This document shows positions 24,920 through 34,659 of a stretch of DNA of 51,063 bases, in pieces. Numbering within the stretch: position 1 is the stretch's first letter; each line of letters opens with the position of its first letter. Source of the DNA: Pseudonocardia sp. ICBG1293 (GTDB lineage Bacteria > Actinomycetota > Actinomycetes > Mycobacteriales > Pseudonocardiaceae); contig NZ_JAHLEL010000028.1 in the NCBI RefSeq assembly GCF_020131355.1, forward strand, positions 1 to 51,063. Reading direction: 5' to 3'. The position numbers were made by a program, and so were the translations under genes. The notes under the pieces are model-generated. The model saw only the letters and a program-made list of their open reading frames with translations, made no database searches and had not been told where the DNA came from.

Positions 24920-25369
24920 TCAGAGGATCCCGGCCCGGATCAGGTCGACCCCCAGGTGCTCTCCGAGCAGCTGCCGAGCGACACCCGGTAGCGTCTCCTT
25001 GACCGTCAGCCGGACCGCTGCGGTCTCGTAGAGCCGCTCTGCGGCATCAGTCCGTTCAGCCGCGGGCACCTGGGTCAACGGCCCGCGCGGATCAGCTGCC
25101 GCAGCCTGGAACACCGCCCTCAGCACCCGCTGGCCGTGCTGGCGAGCACGCCGCCGATCCCCGGCAGTGACCACCACCAGTACTGCCAGTGCCTCCCCGA
25201 TCCGGGCGCGCACCTCGGCTCCGGCCTTGACGTCGTGGTCCTCAAGCAGGCCTCCAGCAGGCCCAGCCTGCTGGGCCCGTAACGCCTGCCGCAACGGCGT
25301 CACCAACACCTCTGCCGCCTCGTCGCTGACCTCGAACACCTGCGCCACTGCCCACGACCGCACCGTCAC
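24920..25369 (-). CDS. Hypothetical 149-residue protein flanked by the repeat family
   Basis: Starts at GTG 25369, which has AGGAGG 5 bases upstream; the frame is open far upstream but only from here does composition look protein-like. The protein is helical and charged: VTVRSWAVAQVFEVSDEAAE, then VRARIGEALAVLVVVTAGD and VRLTVKETLPGVARQLLGEHL. No family is recognised. Its stop TGA is the TCA duplication of the adjacent IS, so it survived the insertion unchanged. It is the only gene within the 23.2-27.4 kb repeat-rich region, with GGGACCAGC elements on both sides; a functional link with the repeats is an inference. Confidence 0.6.
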   Translation of the reverse strand: MTVRSWAVAQVFEVSDEAAEVLVTPLRQALRAQQAGPAGGLLEDHDVKAGAEVRARIGEALAVLVVVTAGDRRRARQHGQRVLRAVFQAAAADPRGPLTQVPAAERTDAAERLYETAAVRLTVKETLPGVARQLLGEHLGVDLIRAGIL

Positions 25370-25445
25370 CGCTGCCTCCTCTCCACGCTGTATGCGCACC
25401 CGAAGCCCCCGCCCAGGCAGCCACCGCACCGCCCGCGCAGGGGCC

Positions 25446-26023
25446 GGGACCAGCGCAAACCCACCACACCATGATCGACACCGCGGGCACGACAGACCAC
25501 CACCGAAACCGACCCCAGCCCCGCCGCGCGAGTGCTGGCCTGCCGATCCTCCCGAATCCGCCGCCGATGCTCCACCCCACCGACACCACCCACCCGACCG
25601 TGCGATAGACCATCGATAAATAGCCGGACCAGCGGAAACAGCCTTGTTCATGATCGTCTTACAGGCCGCTGCGCAGCGGTGGTCGCACCTCTGCCTCGCC
25701 CGGATCATGCCCCTGACCTGGGAATACGTGCGCTCGCAGGCATCGGCGACCGAGGTCTCTGCCCGCCCCCACTCCTCCCTGCGCGCCCAGGCGAGTAGGT
25801 GTCGGCAAGTATCGGGACCAGCGGAAACGCCGCAACGAAACGATCTTGAGCGGCTGCCTCGGGTGGAGGCTGGACACGTCGACCGAGTGGCAAACGCCCT
25901 GACCAGGGGATTCTCTCCGACGATGTGGCTGTCATCGGTGCTGCCCGGACCACTCCGCACCGCTGCGCGGCGAACGTTGCACGCGGCAAAAGTGCTGGTC
26001 CCAATACCTGTAGAGCGATCTTG
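25446..26023. repeat. Array of GGGACCAGC-family repeats, spacing about 180-190 bp
   Basis: GGACCAGCG followed two bases later by AAAC occurs at 25446, 25625 and 25814 (steps 179 and 189), each with CATGATCG or CGATCTTG 23-27 bases after the box start. An inverted GCTGGTCCC at 25994 (step 180) closes the array. The section 25802-26023 is the second copy of the 222-bp element at 23642-23863. The array starts 77 bp upstream of the 149-residue gene. Confidence 0.7.
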
Positions 26024-26733
26024 ACGCGGGCCCCTGGGGCGCCGGCGGGGCGGGTGTCCGCACGGCCCCAGGAGCGGACCGGGACCGGGCCCGGTCGAGG
26101 GACCGGCGCGCCGGCGCCCCCTCGCGTCGCCGCGGTCACGCTCGCCGCAGCGGCCGTGGAACGGCGCGCGGCGCGGCGTTGCGGGGCCGCTCCCGACCGC
26201 GCTCCCGACCGCGCTGAACCCGGGGACTCGAGCCCGGCCGGGCTGCCCTCGGACACCTCGCCACACGCTGCCAGGACAGGACACCGCGGCGCTCGAAGCC
26301 GCCGAGAGCTGGACGGCGCGGCCCGTATCCGCTGGTGCCCGATGTCGGCCCCAGCGGTCTCGACGCCCCGTTCAGACGCGCGCTGAGCTGCTTCGGCCGG
26401 ATCGCCGCGCCACCTGTGCTGCTGGGCCGGTGCCGGTCTCGAAGCCAGGCGCCGCCGGGGCCCCGCCCACGCCGCCGGGGCGGCGCTCGCCGAGACCGCC
26501 GCCGCGTGTCGCGCCGATTCCGGCCCTGCCCCGAGAGGGCGTTATCGAGCAGGTATCGCACAGGCGTGGCCGCGTGCCAGGCACCCGTCCACGGGGACCA
26601 CGGCGAGGCTGTCGAGGGCGCCGATAGCGGCGCTGGGGAGTGGCGAACGAGCACCGTCTCGCGCCCGTCCGGGGAACTCGGGGACATCATCGTCGGCGGT
26701 CGTCGTACGCGGTTGCGCCCGGAAAAGTCGAGT
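26024..26733. other. Very GC-rich region without supported genes
   Basis: Frames here are open on several strands but are Arg/Pro/Gly-rich, the usual artefact of extreme GC. Short palindromes occur (CCGGCGCGCCGG near 26108). I see no gene or RNA that I can support. Confidence 0.5.
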
Positions 26734-27160
26734 GGAAATCCCCGGGGCTCTCGCGCGCGCGACGCGCGCCTACGCGCACATCGCGTTGAGACCCGACCGA
26801 CGGGGATTTCCGGCGCGGAAATTTCCTTGCTGGAAAATCGGCCGGCCCGACTCGGTCGGCACCGCCGGGCTCGGCCGGTGCGGCCCGGCGTCAGCGAGGG
26901 TCGGCGGGCTCGGCGGTTGCTTGCTCGTGGTCGTGCTCAGGTCGCGCGCCCAGGTCCGGGTCCGGGGCGGTCGCCGGCTCACGGTTCGGCTGAGCTGGCC
27001 GGGGCGTGGTGCGGTGTTCCCGGTCTGTCGTGATCGTCGCGCGGTCGGGGTTTTTCCCTGGGGGAAATTTCCTCGGCGACTGCTGCTGGGGAGTGGTCTC
27101 AACGCGATGTGCGCGTAGGCGCGCGTCGCGCGCGCACGCGAGGCACTCCGGAATTTCCGT
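26734..27160. repeat. Large inverted repeat with 41-bp perfect arms and AT-core motifs
   Basis: The arms 26753-26793 and 27095-27135 are exact complements (right arm starts GGTCTCAACGCGATGTGCG). Imperfect symmetry continues outward and inward through a set of GGAAATTTCC-like motifs (26734, 26805, 26816, 27058, 27151). The region is non-coding and 300 bp separate the arms. It could be an origin of replication, a transfer locus or ends of a lost element. Confidence 0.8.
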
Positions 27161-27269
27161 CGCCCGGGGCTGGCTCGCCGCGACCCGCCGGTGGCGTCCT
27201 GGGCTGGATCGCTGGGTGCGCTGGGTGTCTGCCCGGTGACAGCGGGTTCGACCCCGGTCTTGTCACGGC

Positions 27270-27359
27270 CACCCCGGGGTGTTAGACATGAAAAAGTCCG
27301 TCTGGCTTCCTGCCAGATGGAGCGACCGACACCCCGGAGCAAAATCCGGGGCGCCGGTC
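27270..27359 (+). promoter_or_regulatory. Structured leader upstream of the Spd operon
   Basis: A palindrome CACCCCGGGGTG (27270-27281) is followed by a hairpin CCGTCTGGC/GCCAGATGG (27298-27306, 27312-27320) and a longer one: GACCG (27324), CCCCGGA (27332-27338), TCCGGGG (27345-27351), CGGTC (27355-27359), with loop GCAAAA. The next gene starts 38 bp on. It may be an attenuator, a small RNA or a protein-binding transfer site. Confidence 0.55.
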
Positions 27360-27397
27360 TGACCAACCAACCTGCGCTATGAAACAGGTGATCGGCT

Positions 27398-27592
27398 ATG
27401 TGGCATCCTGCCTGCACGATGCGTGACGTTCCACCCCAGGGTGGAGTGGTTTTTTCTCCGGATGGTGAGCCCGGCTGTGAGCAGCCGAGATGGTTCCCGG
27501 ATGGTTTGACGGAGAAGCTCATCGATCGCGTGTGGGCGACCGTCGATGCGGTTCCGCTGCCCCGTGCGTCTGCGCCGGGGTGGGCCCGGTGA
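27398..27592 (+). CDS. Small hypothetical protein, first gene of the Spd operon
   Basis: A 64-residue protein. The start is ATG 27398 (AGGTG 9 bases upstream); ATG 27422 is an alternative. It reads VFSPDGEPGCEQPRWFPDGL and then an amphipathic helix TEKLIDRVWATVDAV. The stop overlaps the next start as GTGA, which supports it as a real translated gene. Many actinobacterial Spd operons begin with such small soluble proteins of unknown role. Confidence 0.6.
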   Translation: MWHPACTMRDVPPQGGVVFSPDGEPGCEQPRWFPDGLTEKLIDRVWATVDAVPLPRASAPGWAR

Positions 27593-28692
27593 ACGCTCCC
27601 GTGAACGGCTCTTCGACGAGCGGTGCCCGCTCGGCTGGTTCCCGGTCGGAGTCGTGGCTGGAGGATCTGGTCCTCGCTCCCGACCCCGCTGAGAGTGCGG
27701 CTGCTGGGCCACGTCTGGTGGGTGAGGCCCGTCTGTTGGCGCGGGAGCTGGAGCAGGCCCGCGCGGTCGTCGCGCTCCAGGACGATCCCGCCCTCCTCGC
27801 CGCGCGGTCGCAGCGGGAGCGCCGCGCCGACCGAAAGGTCACCGAGAAGCTGCGCGGCGCGGAGCGGGTCGAGCACTGGAAAGCTCGTCTGGCGGAGATC
27901 GCTGCGGTGCGGGGTGAGCGCCGGGAGGCCGGCTGGGCGACCCGGGCGGTCGCGAACCGCGACCGGCTACTCAACCCGGACCGTCGGTTGACCTCGACCT
28001 ACCGCCGCTACGTCGGCCTGTCGATGGTGCCGCCGTTGCTGATCGCGGCCGGTGTGCTGTTCATGTCTGTCACGGTTCACGACGGTGTCGTCGGTGTGGA
28101 CGGCCCGTGGTACGGCTACCTCATCGAACCCCTCGCCTCAGTGCTGCTGGTCGTGAGCCTGTTCGTCGGTTTCACCGCGGTGCAGCACGGCCGCCGGGTC
28201 CCTCGCGGTCTGTATGTGCTGGATGCGGGTCTGGCGTCCGCGTCGCTGGCATTGACGGTGGTGCCGTGGGGCGTGCGCTACGGCTTCGACCCGGGTTCGA
28301 CCCTGGCTCATGTGCTGCCGCCGCTGCTGGTCGCCGCCGCGGTGGTGGTGCAGCACGTGCTGCACTCGGTGTTCCGCCCGATCTTCGCCGACCTGTATGA
28401 CGAACTCGCCCCGACCCGCCTTGACGAGACCGCTGCGGACACGGTGGTGCTGTATGAGCGGACCCGTCAGGCCGTCGCCGACGGTCGCATCGCGACTCCG
28501 GCGGGCTCGGTGTCGCGGGAGGCGATCCGCAAGACCTTCGGGGTGGGGAAGTCCCGCGCCCAGCTCGCGGGCGATGCCTATGACCACGTCACCGCGTTCC
28601 TGCACCGCACCGCCGCCGCAGCAGCCTCGGCAGCGTCCGGTTCGCCGGTGTCGGGGCGTGTGAACGGGGCCCGGGTCGCGGCCCTCGCCTAG
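27589..28692 (+). CDS. Spd-like membrane protein with DNA-binding-like tail
   Basis: A 367-residue protein from GTG 27589. Residues 1-135 are soluble and helical (ARLLARELEQARAVVALQ and QRERRADRKVTEKL, probably coiled). Residues about 140-265 hold four membrane helices (VPPLLIAAGVLFMSV, YLIEPLASVLLVVSLFVGF, AGLASASLALTVVPW, VLPPLLVAAAVVVQHVL), the DUF2637/SpdB-type arrangement. The C-terminal region (SREAIRKTFGVGKSRAQLAGD) resembles a helix-turn-helix. Spd proteins help plasmid spread between mycelial compartments and interact with TraB in Streptomyces. Exact subfamily is uncertain. Coupled to the upstream small gene. Confidence 0.7.
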   Translation: MNAPVNGSSTSGARSAGSRSESWLEDLVLAPDPAESAAAGPRLVGEARLLARELEQARAVVALQDDPALLAARSQRERRADRKVTEKLRGAERVEHWKARLAEIAAVRGERREAGWATRAVANRDRLLNPDRRLTSTYRRYVGLSMVPPLLIAAGVLFMSVTVHDGVVGVDGPWYGYLIEPLASVLLVVSLFVGFTAVQHGRRVPRGLYVLDAGLASASLALTVVPWGVRYGFDPGSTLAHVLPPLLVAAAVVVQHVLHSVFRPIFADLYDELAPTRLDETAADTVVLYERTRQAVADGRIATPAGSVSREAIRKTFGVGKSRAQLAGDAYDHVTAFLHRTAAAAASAASGSPVSGRVNGARVAALA

Positions 28693-28706
28693 GGCGATCC
28701 TGTGAG

Positions 28707-28722
28707 CGGTCAGCCCTGACCG
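28707..28722. terminator. Hairpin after the Spd-like gene
   Basis: CGGTCAG and CTGACCG form a perfect 7-bp stem with a 2-base spacer just after the stop codon. No T-tract follows directly, so it may stabilise or pause rather than terminate. Confidence 0.35.
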
Positions 28723-28851
28723 TGTGGTGTCTGTCTAGGTCTTTCTCGGGCCGTCTTCGTCTGGCTGTAGCTGCTGCTGTGTGCGCCGCAGCCCGAGTGT
28801 GTCCGTTCTCTCCTGTTTTTTCTGCTTCTTCCTTTTCGGGGTGAGGTTTGC

Positions 28852-29271
28852 ATGTCTGTTGTCGTGTCGTCCTCTGGAGTGTCCCGGCCGGTGATGCGTC
28901 GATCGTCGGGCCGGTCGCTGGATCAGCCGCTGGAGTACTCGTCGGGTCTTCCGAGTGATCCGGGGCAGTTGTCGTTGTTTCCGCCGGAGCGGGTGCGGGT
29001 GCGTCGTCCGCGGTTCGCCCCGCACCCGGTGCGGGCAGCGCTGTCGCGGCTGGGGTCGGTGGTGTCGTCGGTGCCGGTGCTGATCGGGCTGGGTGGTGTC
29101 GGATTCAGCGTGTTCGTGCTGGTGGAGGCGCTGTTCCCGGCGGCCGGGGACTGGTCGGGGCCGCGGATCGTGATGGGCTGCGCTGCGGTGGTGGTGTGGT
29201 GCAGCGTCGCGGGTCTGGTGACCCGGGCTCTTGGGCACCGGCGTGGTGTGGGGCGGGGTGGTCGGCGGTGA
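28852..29271 (+). CDS. Small membrane protein of the Spd operon
   Basis: 139 residues from ATG 28852. A basic, flexible N-terminus (residues 1-75, with EYSSGLPSDPGQLSLFPPE) precedes two membrane helices: VPVLIGLGGVGFSVFVLVEAL (about 76-96) and IVMGCAAVVVWCSVAGLVTRAL (about 107-128). The stop overlaps the next start by GTGA. No named family is recognised. Its place among Spd-like genes suggests a transfer or spreading function. Confidence 0.7.
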   Translation: MSVVVSSSGVSRPVMRRSSGRSLDQPLEYSSGLPSDPGQLSLFPPERVRVRRPRFAPHPVRAALSRLGSVVSSVPVLIGLGGVGFSVFVLVEALFPAAGDWSGPRIVMGCAAVVVWCSVAGLVTRALGHRRGVGRGGRR

Positions 29272-29573
29272 GCGGCTACCGGCGCCGGGCCGCCGCGCTG
29301 TCGGGTGCTGAGGTGGAGGTGGCGGTGCGGCGTGGTCGTCCGGATCGGCGGCGTGGCCGGTTCGTGGTGCGGTTCGCTGCGGCCGGGTCGGATGTGGAGC
29401 GGTTGGTGGCGGCGTTCGATTACGCCCGCGGGGCGGCGAGCAGGCGGCATCCGGACCCGGCCGAGGCCTCGCGGGTGGTCGAGTCCGTGGCGTCGGCGCT
29501 GGTCACGGCCGGAGATCGGCTCCTGGAGCTGCAGGCCCGTGAGCCGCTGAGCGCGGGAAGGAGTCAGCGGTGA
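29268..29573 (+). CDS. Small soluble protein of the Spd operon
   Basis: 101 residues from GTG 29268 (overlapping GTGA). The N-terminus is rich in Arg (SGYRRRAAALSGAEVEVAVR), and the rest is helical, with VERLVAAFDYARGAASRRH and VVESVASALVTAGDRLLELQ. Overlap with both neighbours argues for co-translation. No family is recognised; it might bind nucleic acid through its basic N-terminus. Confidence 0.65.
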   Translation: MSGYRRRAAALSGAEVEVAVRRGRPDRRRGRFVVRFAAAGSDVERLVAAFDYARGAASRRHPDPAEASRVVESVASALVTAGDRLLELQAREPLSAGRSQR

Positions 29574-30091
29574 GTACAGCGACGAGTACGACGACGAACG
29601 AGTTGTCGAGCGTGTCGGGCTCGAGTGCTGCGGTGTCGGCTGTTGCGGGGAAGGCCGGGTGGGGCCCGGCCCCGGCGGCGGGGCCGTCGTGGTGGGTGCG
29701 GTTCGCCCGCAGGCTGGCGGCCTCGGCTGCCGGCGCGGTGGCGGGCTGTCGGGTCGCGGTGGAGCGCCCGGTGACCCTGGCCGAGGGCCTGGAGCTGGCC
29801 CGGCGCGGGGACTGGACGACCAGTGAGCATCCGGTGGTGCGTCAGGTCGCGGTCGCGCATTTCTGGCTGGTGCAGGCCCCCGTGCTGATCGTGGCCGGGG
29901 TGGCGGGGTGGGCGTCGCGCACTGCGGGCCGGCTGTGGACGGTCGGGCCGCTGGCGGTGACGGTGGCGTCGGTGCTGAACGAGATTCCGCTGGTCGGCGT
30001 TCTGGTGCCGGAGTTCGTGACGTGGTCCTACTGGGTGCCGGCCTGGCTGTCGGGGTGGCTGTCGGGGTCTTCTGCTGGAGGTGCGTCATGA
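29570..30091 (+). CDS. Membrane protein of the Spd operon
   Basis: 173 residues from GTG 29570, overlapping the previous stop. After a Ser/Thr-rich start, residues 75-90 (TLAEGLELARRGDWTTSEH) are amphipathic. Hydrophobic segments follow at about 97-117 (VAHFWLVQAPVLIVAGVAGWA), 123-140 and 146-163 (VPEFVTWSYWVPAWLSG). Its stop overlaps the next start (ATGA). It resembles other short Spd membrane proteins in layout only. Confidence 0.65.
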   Translation: MSTATSTTTNELSSVSGSSAAVSAVAGKAGWGPAPAAGPSWWVRFARRLAASAAGAVAGCRVAVERPVTLAEGLELARRGDWTTSEHPVVRQVAVAHFWLVQAPVLIVAGVAGWASRTAGRLWTVGPLAVTVASVLNEIPLVGVLVPEFVTWSYWVPAWLSGWLSGSSAGGAS

Positions 30092-30528
30092 ACGCGTGGG
30101 CGTCGACGGGTGTGGTGGCGGCGTTGGCGCTCGTGCTGGGTGCTTGGTTGAAGTACAACGGCAACTGCGCGAAGACCACGAACGCCCTGTTCCTGGTCGC
30201 CGGGACCGGGGTCGGCGGTGTGCTGGGGACGCTGCTGGGCCGGGTGTTCACGACGCTGTCGGGTGCGACGTCGACGGTCACCCAGCTGTTGGGTGTGGCC
30301 GGGGGGACGATGCTGGCGGCGGTGTGTGTGATCGCCACCCTGGAAGTGGTGGTGAAGGGCATTGTTCCGAAGACCGCGCGCCCGAAGTCGTGGCATCCGT
30401 GGCTGGCGCTGACCGCCCCGACCCTGGCCGTGGCCTCTGGTGTGCCGTTGCTGGCCGGTTTCTACAGCGTCCTGGCCCGCGGCGTGGGTGACGCGGGCGC
30501 GGTGGCCTCGACGTGGATCACCGGGTGA
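30088..30528 (+). CDS. Spd-like hydrophobic protein
   Basis: 146 residues from ATG 30088. Four hydrophobic helices: STGVVAALALVLGAWLKY, TNALFLVAGTGVGGVLGTLL, LLGVAGGTMLAAVCVIATLEVV and LALTAPTLAVASGVPLLAGFY. The highly hydrophobic Gly/Ala-rich helices and small size are typical of Spd proteins, which can form membrane pores or complexes in mycelial plasmid spread. Coupled to both neighbours. Confidence 0.68.
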   Translation: MNAWASTGVVAALALVLGAWLKYNGNCAKTTNALFLVAGTGVGGVLGTLLGRVFTTLSGATSTVTQLLGVAGGTMLAAVCVIATLEVVVKGIVPKTARPKSWHPWLALTAPTLAVASGVPLLAGFYSVLARGVGDAGAVASTWITG

Positions 30529-30535
30529 TGCGGGC

Positions 30536-31639
<1,104 letters not shown>

Positions 31640-31795
31640 GGCCTCTGCCTGGATCTGCGCGTTTCCCCAGGTCCGGGCGTCAGCCCGTCCTCGAAGCCGG
31701 TGGGTGAGCCACTGGTTGTCGGACGTCTGTGTCGTGGCGGTGCGGGGCACCACCGAACGGAACCGATCTGTGAGTGAACGCCCGGAGGGATATCG

Positions 31796-34013
31796 ATGAC
31801 GTCATCGGCGGAGTTTGCGGTTCTCACGCCGGAGGTGTTGGTGGCGGCGTTGCAGCGCCTGACCGCCGCCGAGGTCGCCGAGCCTGTCGCGGGTGGGGAG
31901 GTGGTGGTACGGGCGTCGGGGTCGGTGTTGCGTCGGGAAACGCCTGGTCAGGTGGTGGTGAGTGAGCGTGCGGAGCGGGTGCGGGCGGGGGTGTGGGCGC
32001 GTCGGGTGCCGTATCTGGCCACGGCCGCGACCGCGGCGACCGGGCCCTGGGCTGGGCGCTGTGTGACCTGGTCGCCGCTTCCGACGGCCCGATGGTGGCG
32101 GGGGTGACCGCTGCCGGTCTCGGGCTCGCGGTGTCCGTCGCGGCCTGGCTGCGGTCCGGGGGTGGTGGCGCCGTCGGATTCCGGCGGCTGGTGAGGGCGT
32201 CGTGGTCGGGTGTCGCGGGTGCTGGGGCGTGGGTGGGTGCGGCGTCGTTGGCCGGCCCGACGGATCCGACCCTGCTCGGGGCGTTGGCGGCGGGGTCGGC
32301 CGGGTGTTGGTCGGGGTGGATGGCTGCGCATCCGATCACCGTGCCCGCGACGGGCCCGGTCCTGCCGGAGGAGGAGGCCGACGCCGATGTGGGGGACAGA
32401 TTGGCGCGGCGGTGGGCTGCCAATGTCGCCCGTCGCGGGAAAGCCCTCCCCGACTCGCTGCTGACCGACCGGACGGATACGTCGCGGGCGATCCGATGGA
32501 CGGTGCGCACTCCGCCGGGTGAGCTGTGTTTCGACGACATCCTGGGTCGTCGTGGCCGGATCGCCTCCGCCCTGGGTGTGTCGGGGAAACACCTGGTGGT
32601 GGAGCCGTTCCCGGATGACGAGGGCTGGGCGCAGCTGACGGTGATCGTCCGTGACGTGCTCGCGGCGGGGATCCCGTACACCGGCCCGCGGTATGTCGAT
32701 GGGCGGTGCCGTTGGGCCCGTATGCCGACGGTGAGGGCGAGATGGTCTTTCATGCGGTGGAGTCCGTCGGTGTCCGCAACGGCCTGGTGACGGGTGAGCC
32801 GGGGTCGGGGAAGTCGGCGTGTTTGGAGGCGATCGGTCTCGGCCTCGCCGCGTCGGGGTGCTGGCATGTGTTCTTCGGTGACGGTGACCCCGATGGCGGG
32901 TCGTCGCCGGTGCTCAACGATGTCGCCGACTGGGCGGAGTCCGGCCCGGACGGTGTCCTGGCGCAGCTGGGGGCGGTGGAGGCCGCTCTGGAGGTGCGGT
33001 CGCTGCTCAAGTCCACCCTCACCGAAGCCCCCGCCGTCGGCGGAGCGTTGGTGCCGATCACCGACCCGGCGACCCAGTCCCCGGCGCGCAAACTGCTGCC
33101 CACCCGGAGCTGCCCGGTCTGATGTGGATCATCGATGAGTTGCATCGCCTGTCGACGCATCCGCACATGGTTGCGGCGGGTTTCATCGGGCGTCTGGAGC
33201 GGGTGGTGCGGATCGGCCGTAAGTACGGGGTCGGGTTGGTGGTGGGGACGCAGTCGCTGCTTGCCGGTGACTACGGCAATTCCACGGTGCTGCGTGGTTC
33301 CTGACTGCCCGGAACCTGTTTGCTTTCCGCAACATGAACCGTAGTGAGAACGCCGTGATCGATGGTCTCGCGGTCGCCCCTACCAGCCTGCCGTCGGGTG
33401 GGGGGTATTGCTTCGCGAACTCGGGTGGGGCGGATGACGATGGGCCGGGTGGCCTGGGCTGAAGATCTGGGGGAGTGGGTGCGTGTGCGGTGTCCGGCGC
33501 TGCTCTGGACGGCGACACTGCGGGGGCGGTTCTGCCGTTCCAGCCGGCCCAGTGTCTGTCGCCGCAGGTGCGGTGGGAGGCCCAGGCGGCGAAGCTGGCC
33601 GCCCCTGGCGCCGCGCCACCAGCGCTGGCGGGCGGTCGAGCCGGCCGCGGCGTCTTCGCCGGCCTCGTCGGTGGCGGTGGTGGCGTTGCCGGGGTGGTCG
33701 GGTGTCGCGGTGCCTGCGGCGTTGACCGCCGCCGATGTCCGGCCCCGCCACGCCTCGGCTGCCGAGCCCGGCGCCGTCGAGAGTGGGGGAGGTCGCGGGG
33801 CACCCCGGGTTGTCGCCTGCGCAGCGGGAGGTCTACGCCGCACTGGCGGCCGGGCACACCCGGACCGGGGACATCGCCGCAGCGACGGGGCGGAAGGCCC
33901 CGGCGGTGTCGAAAGCACTGGCCGCCCTGGCCGGGGCTGGATATGCGGTCAAGACCGGGCGCTGCTGGGCTGCCTCGACTGAGTCGGATGGCGTGGCGCG
34001 GGTGGGTGCGTGA
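31796..34013 (+). pseudogene. FtsK/TraB-like DNA translocase gene with multiple frameshifts
   Basis: ATG 31796 has CGGAGGGA upstream. The protein can be followed through several frames: membrane part (LATAATAATG, then MVAGVTAAGLGLAVSVAAW and AGAGAWVGAASLAGP), the Walker A in GLVTGEPGSGKSACLEAIGL, Walker B in LMWIIDELHRLS, the RIGRKYGVGLVVGTQS block, SLTARNLFAFRNMNRSE, and a C-terminal winged helix (LSPAQREVYAALAAGHTRTG). Frame changes occur near 32045, 32708, 33094, 33300, 33445 and 33505, with at least one more before 33735. All but the one near 33445 are explained by one missing G or C. TraB-type translocases move double-stranded DNA between mycelial cells. As read it cannot make a full protein. 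Confidence 0.8.
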
Positions 34014-34076
34014 TGTCGGAGGTCGGGGGTCTGACGCTCGCTGTAGTTGATGCCACTAAAATGGTAGGATTGTTTG

Positions 34077-34321
34077 GTGGGATCAACGGAGAAGGTGTCG
34101 CTGTCGCTGGATGCGGGTGCGCTGGTTCTTGCTCGGCGGGCTGCGGAGTTGGAGGGGCGCACGTTGTCGGCGTTCATGAGCGGTTGGTGTTGCGGCATGC
34201 CTGGGAGTCCGAACGGCCGGTGTTGAGTGCTGCGGAGCAGGACCGTGCCGATGCTGCCGTGGTCGCGCTGGACGAGCGTGAGGGCCAGCTCGGCACCGTG
34301 CGGGAGCTGCGGGTGGGTGGC
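34077..34321 (+). pseudogene. Antitoxin-like gene with frameshift
   Basis: GTG 34077 with AGGA upstream reads STEKVSLSLDAGALVLARRA, then AAELEGRTLSAF, a ribbon-helix-helix antitoxin-like start. Near 34170 the natural continuation (RLVLRHAWESERPVLSAAEQD) lies in another frame, explained by one missing C. In the new frame no stop separates it from the toxin-like part. The call is by pattern and neighbourhood. Confidence 0.5.
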
Positions 34322-34627
34322 GTGCGTCGGGGTGAGTTGTGGCGGGCGCCGTCGGTGGTGCGGGATCGGACGATCCTGATCGTCAGCGCGCAGCCGGTGC
34401 TCGACCGGGGTGTGTCGATGCTCTACGGGGTCGAGGCTGACGAGCAGGACCCGGGCGCGATCTTGTTGTCGTGCCGGTCGAGGTTGATGGTTGAGTTGCG
34501 GTGGCTCAATGTGCAACGTGGCCTGACTCGGGTCTACCGGCCGACGTTGACCGAGTCACTCGGTCTGGTCGATCAAGCTGTGCTCGACCAGCTCGACGCG
34601 CTCCTACGCGTCGCGCTCGACCTCTGA
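34322..34627 (+). CDS. PemK/MazF-like toxin, putative
   Basis: About 101 residues from GTG 34322, in the same frame as the end of the antitoxin-like gene. VRRGELWRAPSVVRDRTILI has the opening strand of PemK/MazF-like RNases (RGEIWxxxxxxxx), followed by VSAQPVLDRGVSMLYGV. The rest (QDPGAILLSCRSRLMVELRW and LTRVYRPTLTESLGLVDQ) is less typical, and the conserved SQVR-like segment is not evident. The start is uncertain. Together with the upstream gene it may be a damaged or fused toxin-antitoxin pair. Confidence 0.45.
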   Translation: MRRGELWRAPSVVRDRTILIVSAQPVLDRGVSMLYGVEADEQDPGAILLSCRSRLMVELRWLNVQRGLTRVYRPTLTESLGLVDQAVLDQLDALLRVALDL

Positions 34628-34659
34628 ACGCGGCCGGGTGGGCGCCGTCGCCGGTTCTG

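Noticed and set aside
26136..26690. 184-residue minus-strand open frame
   Set aside because: Arg/Pro/Ser-rich without a ribosome site or conserved motif, and overlapped by equally open frames on both strands.
27241..27268. tRNA T-arm (GGGTTCGACCCC)
   Set aside because: No acceptor, D or anticodon stems can be built around it; this string is common in GC-rich coding DNA here.
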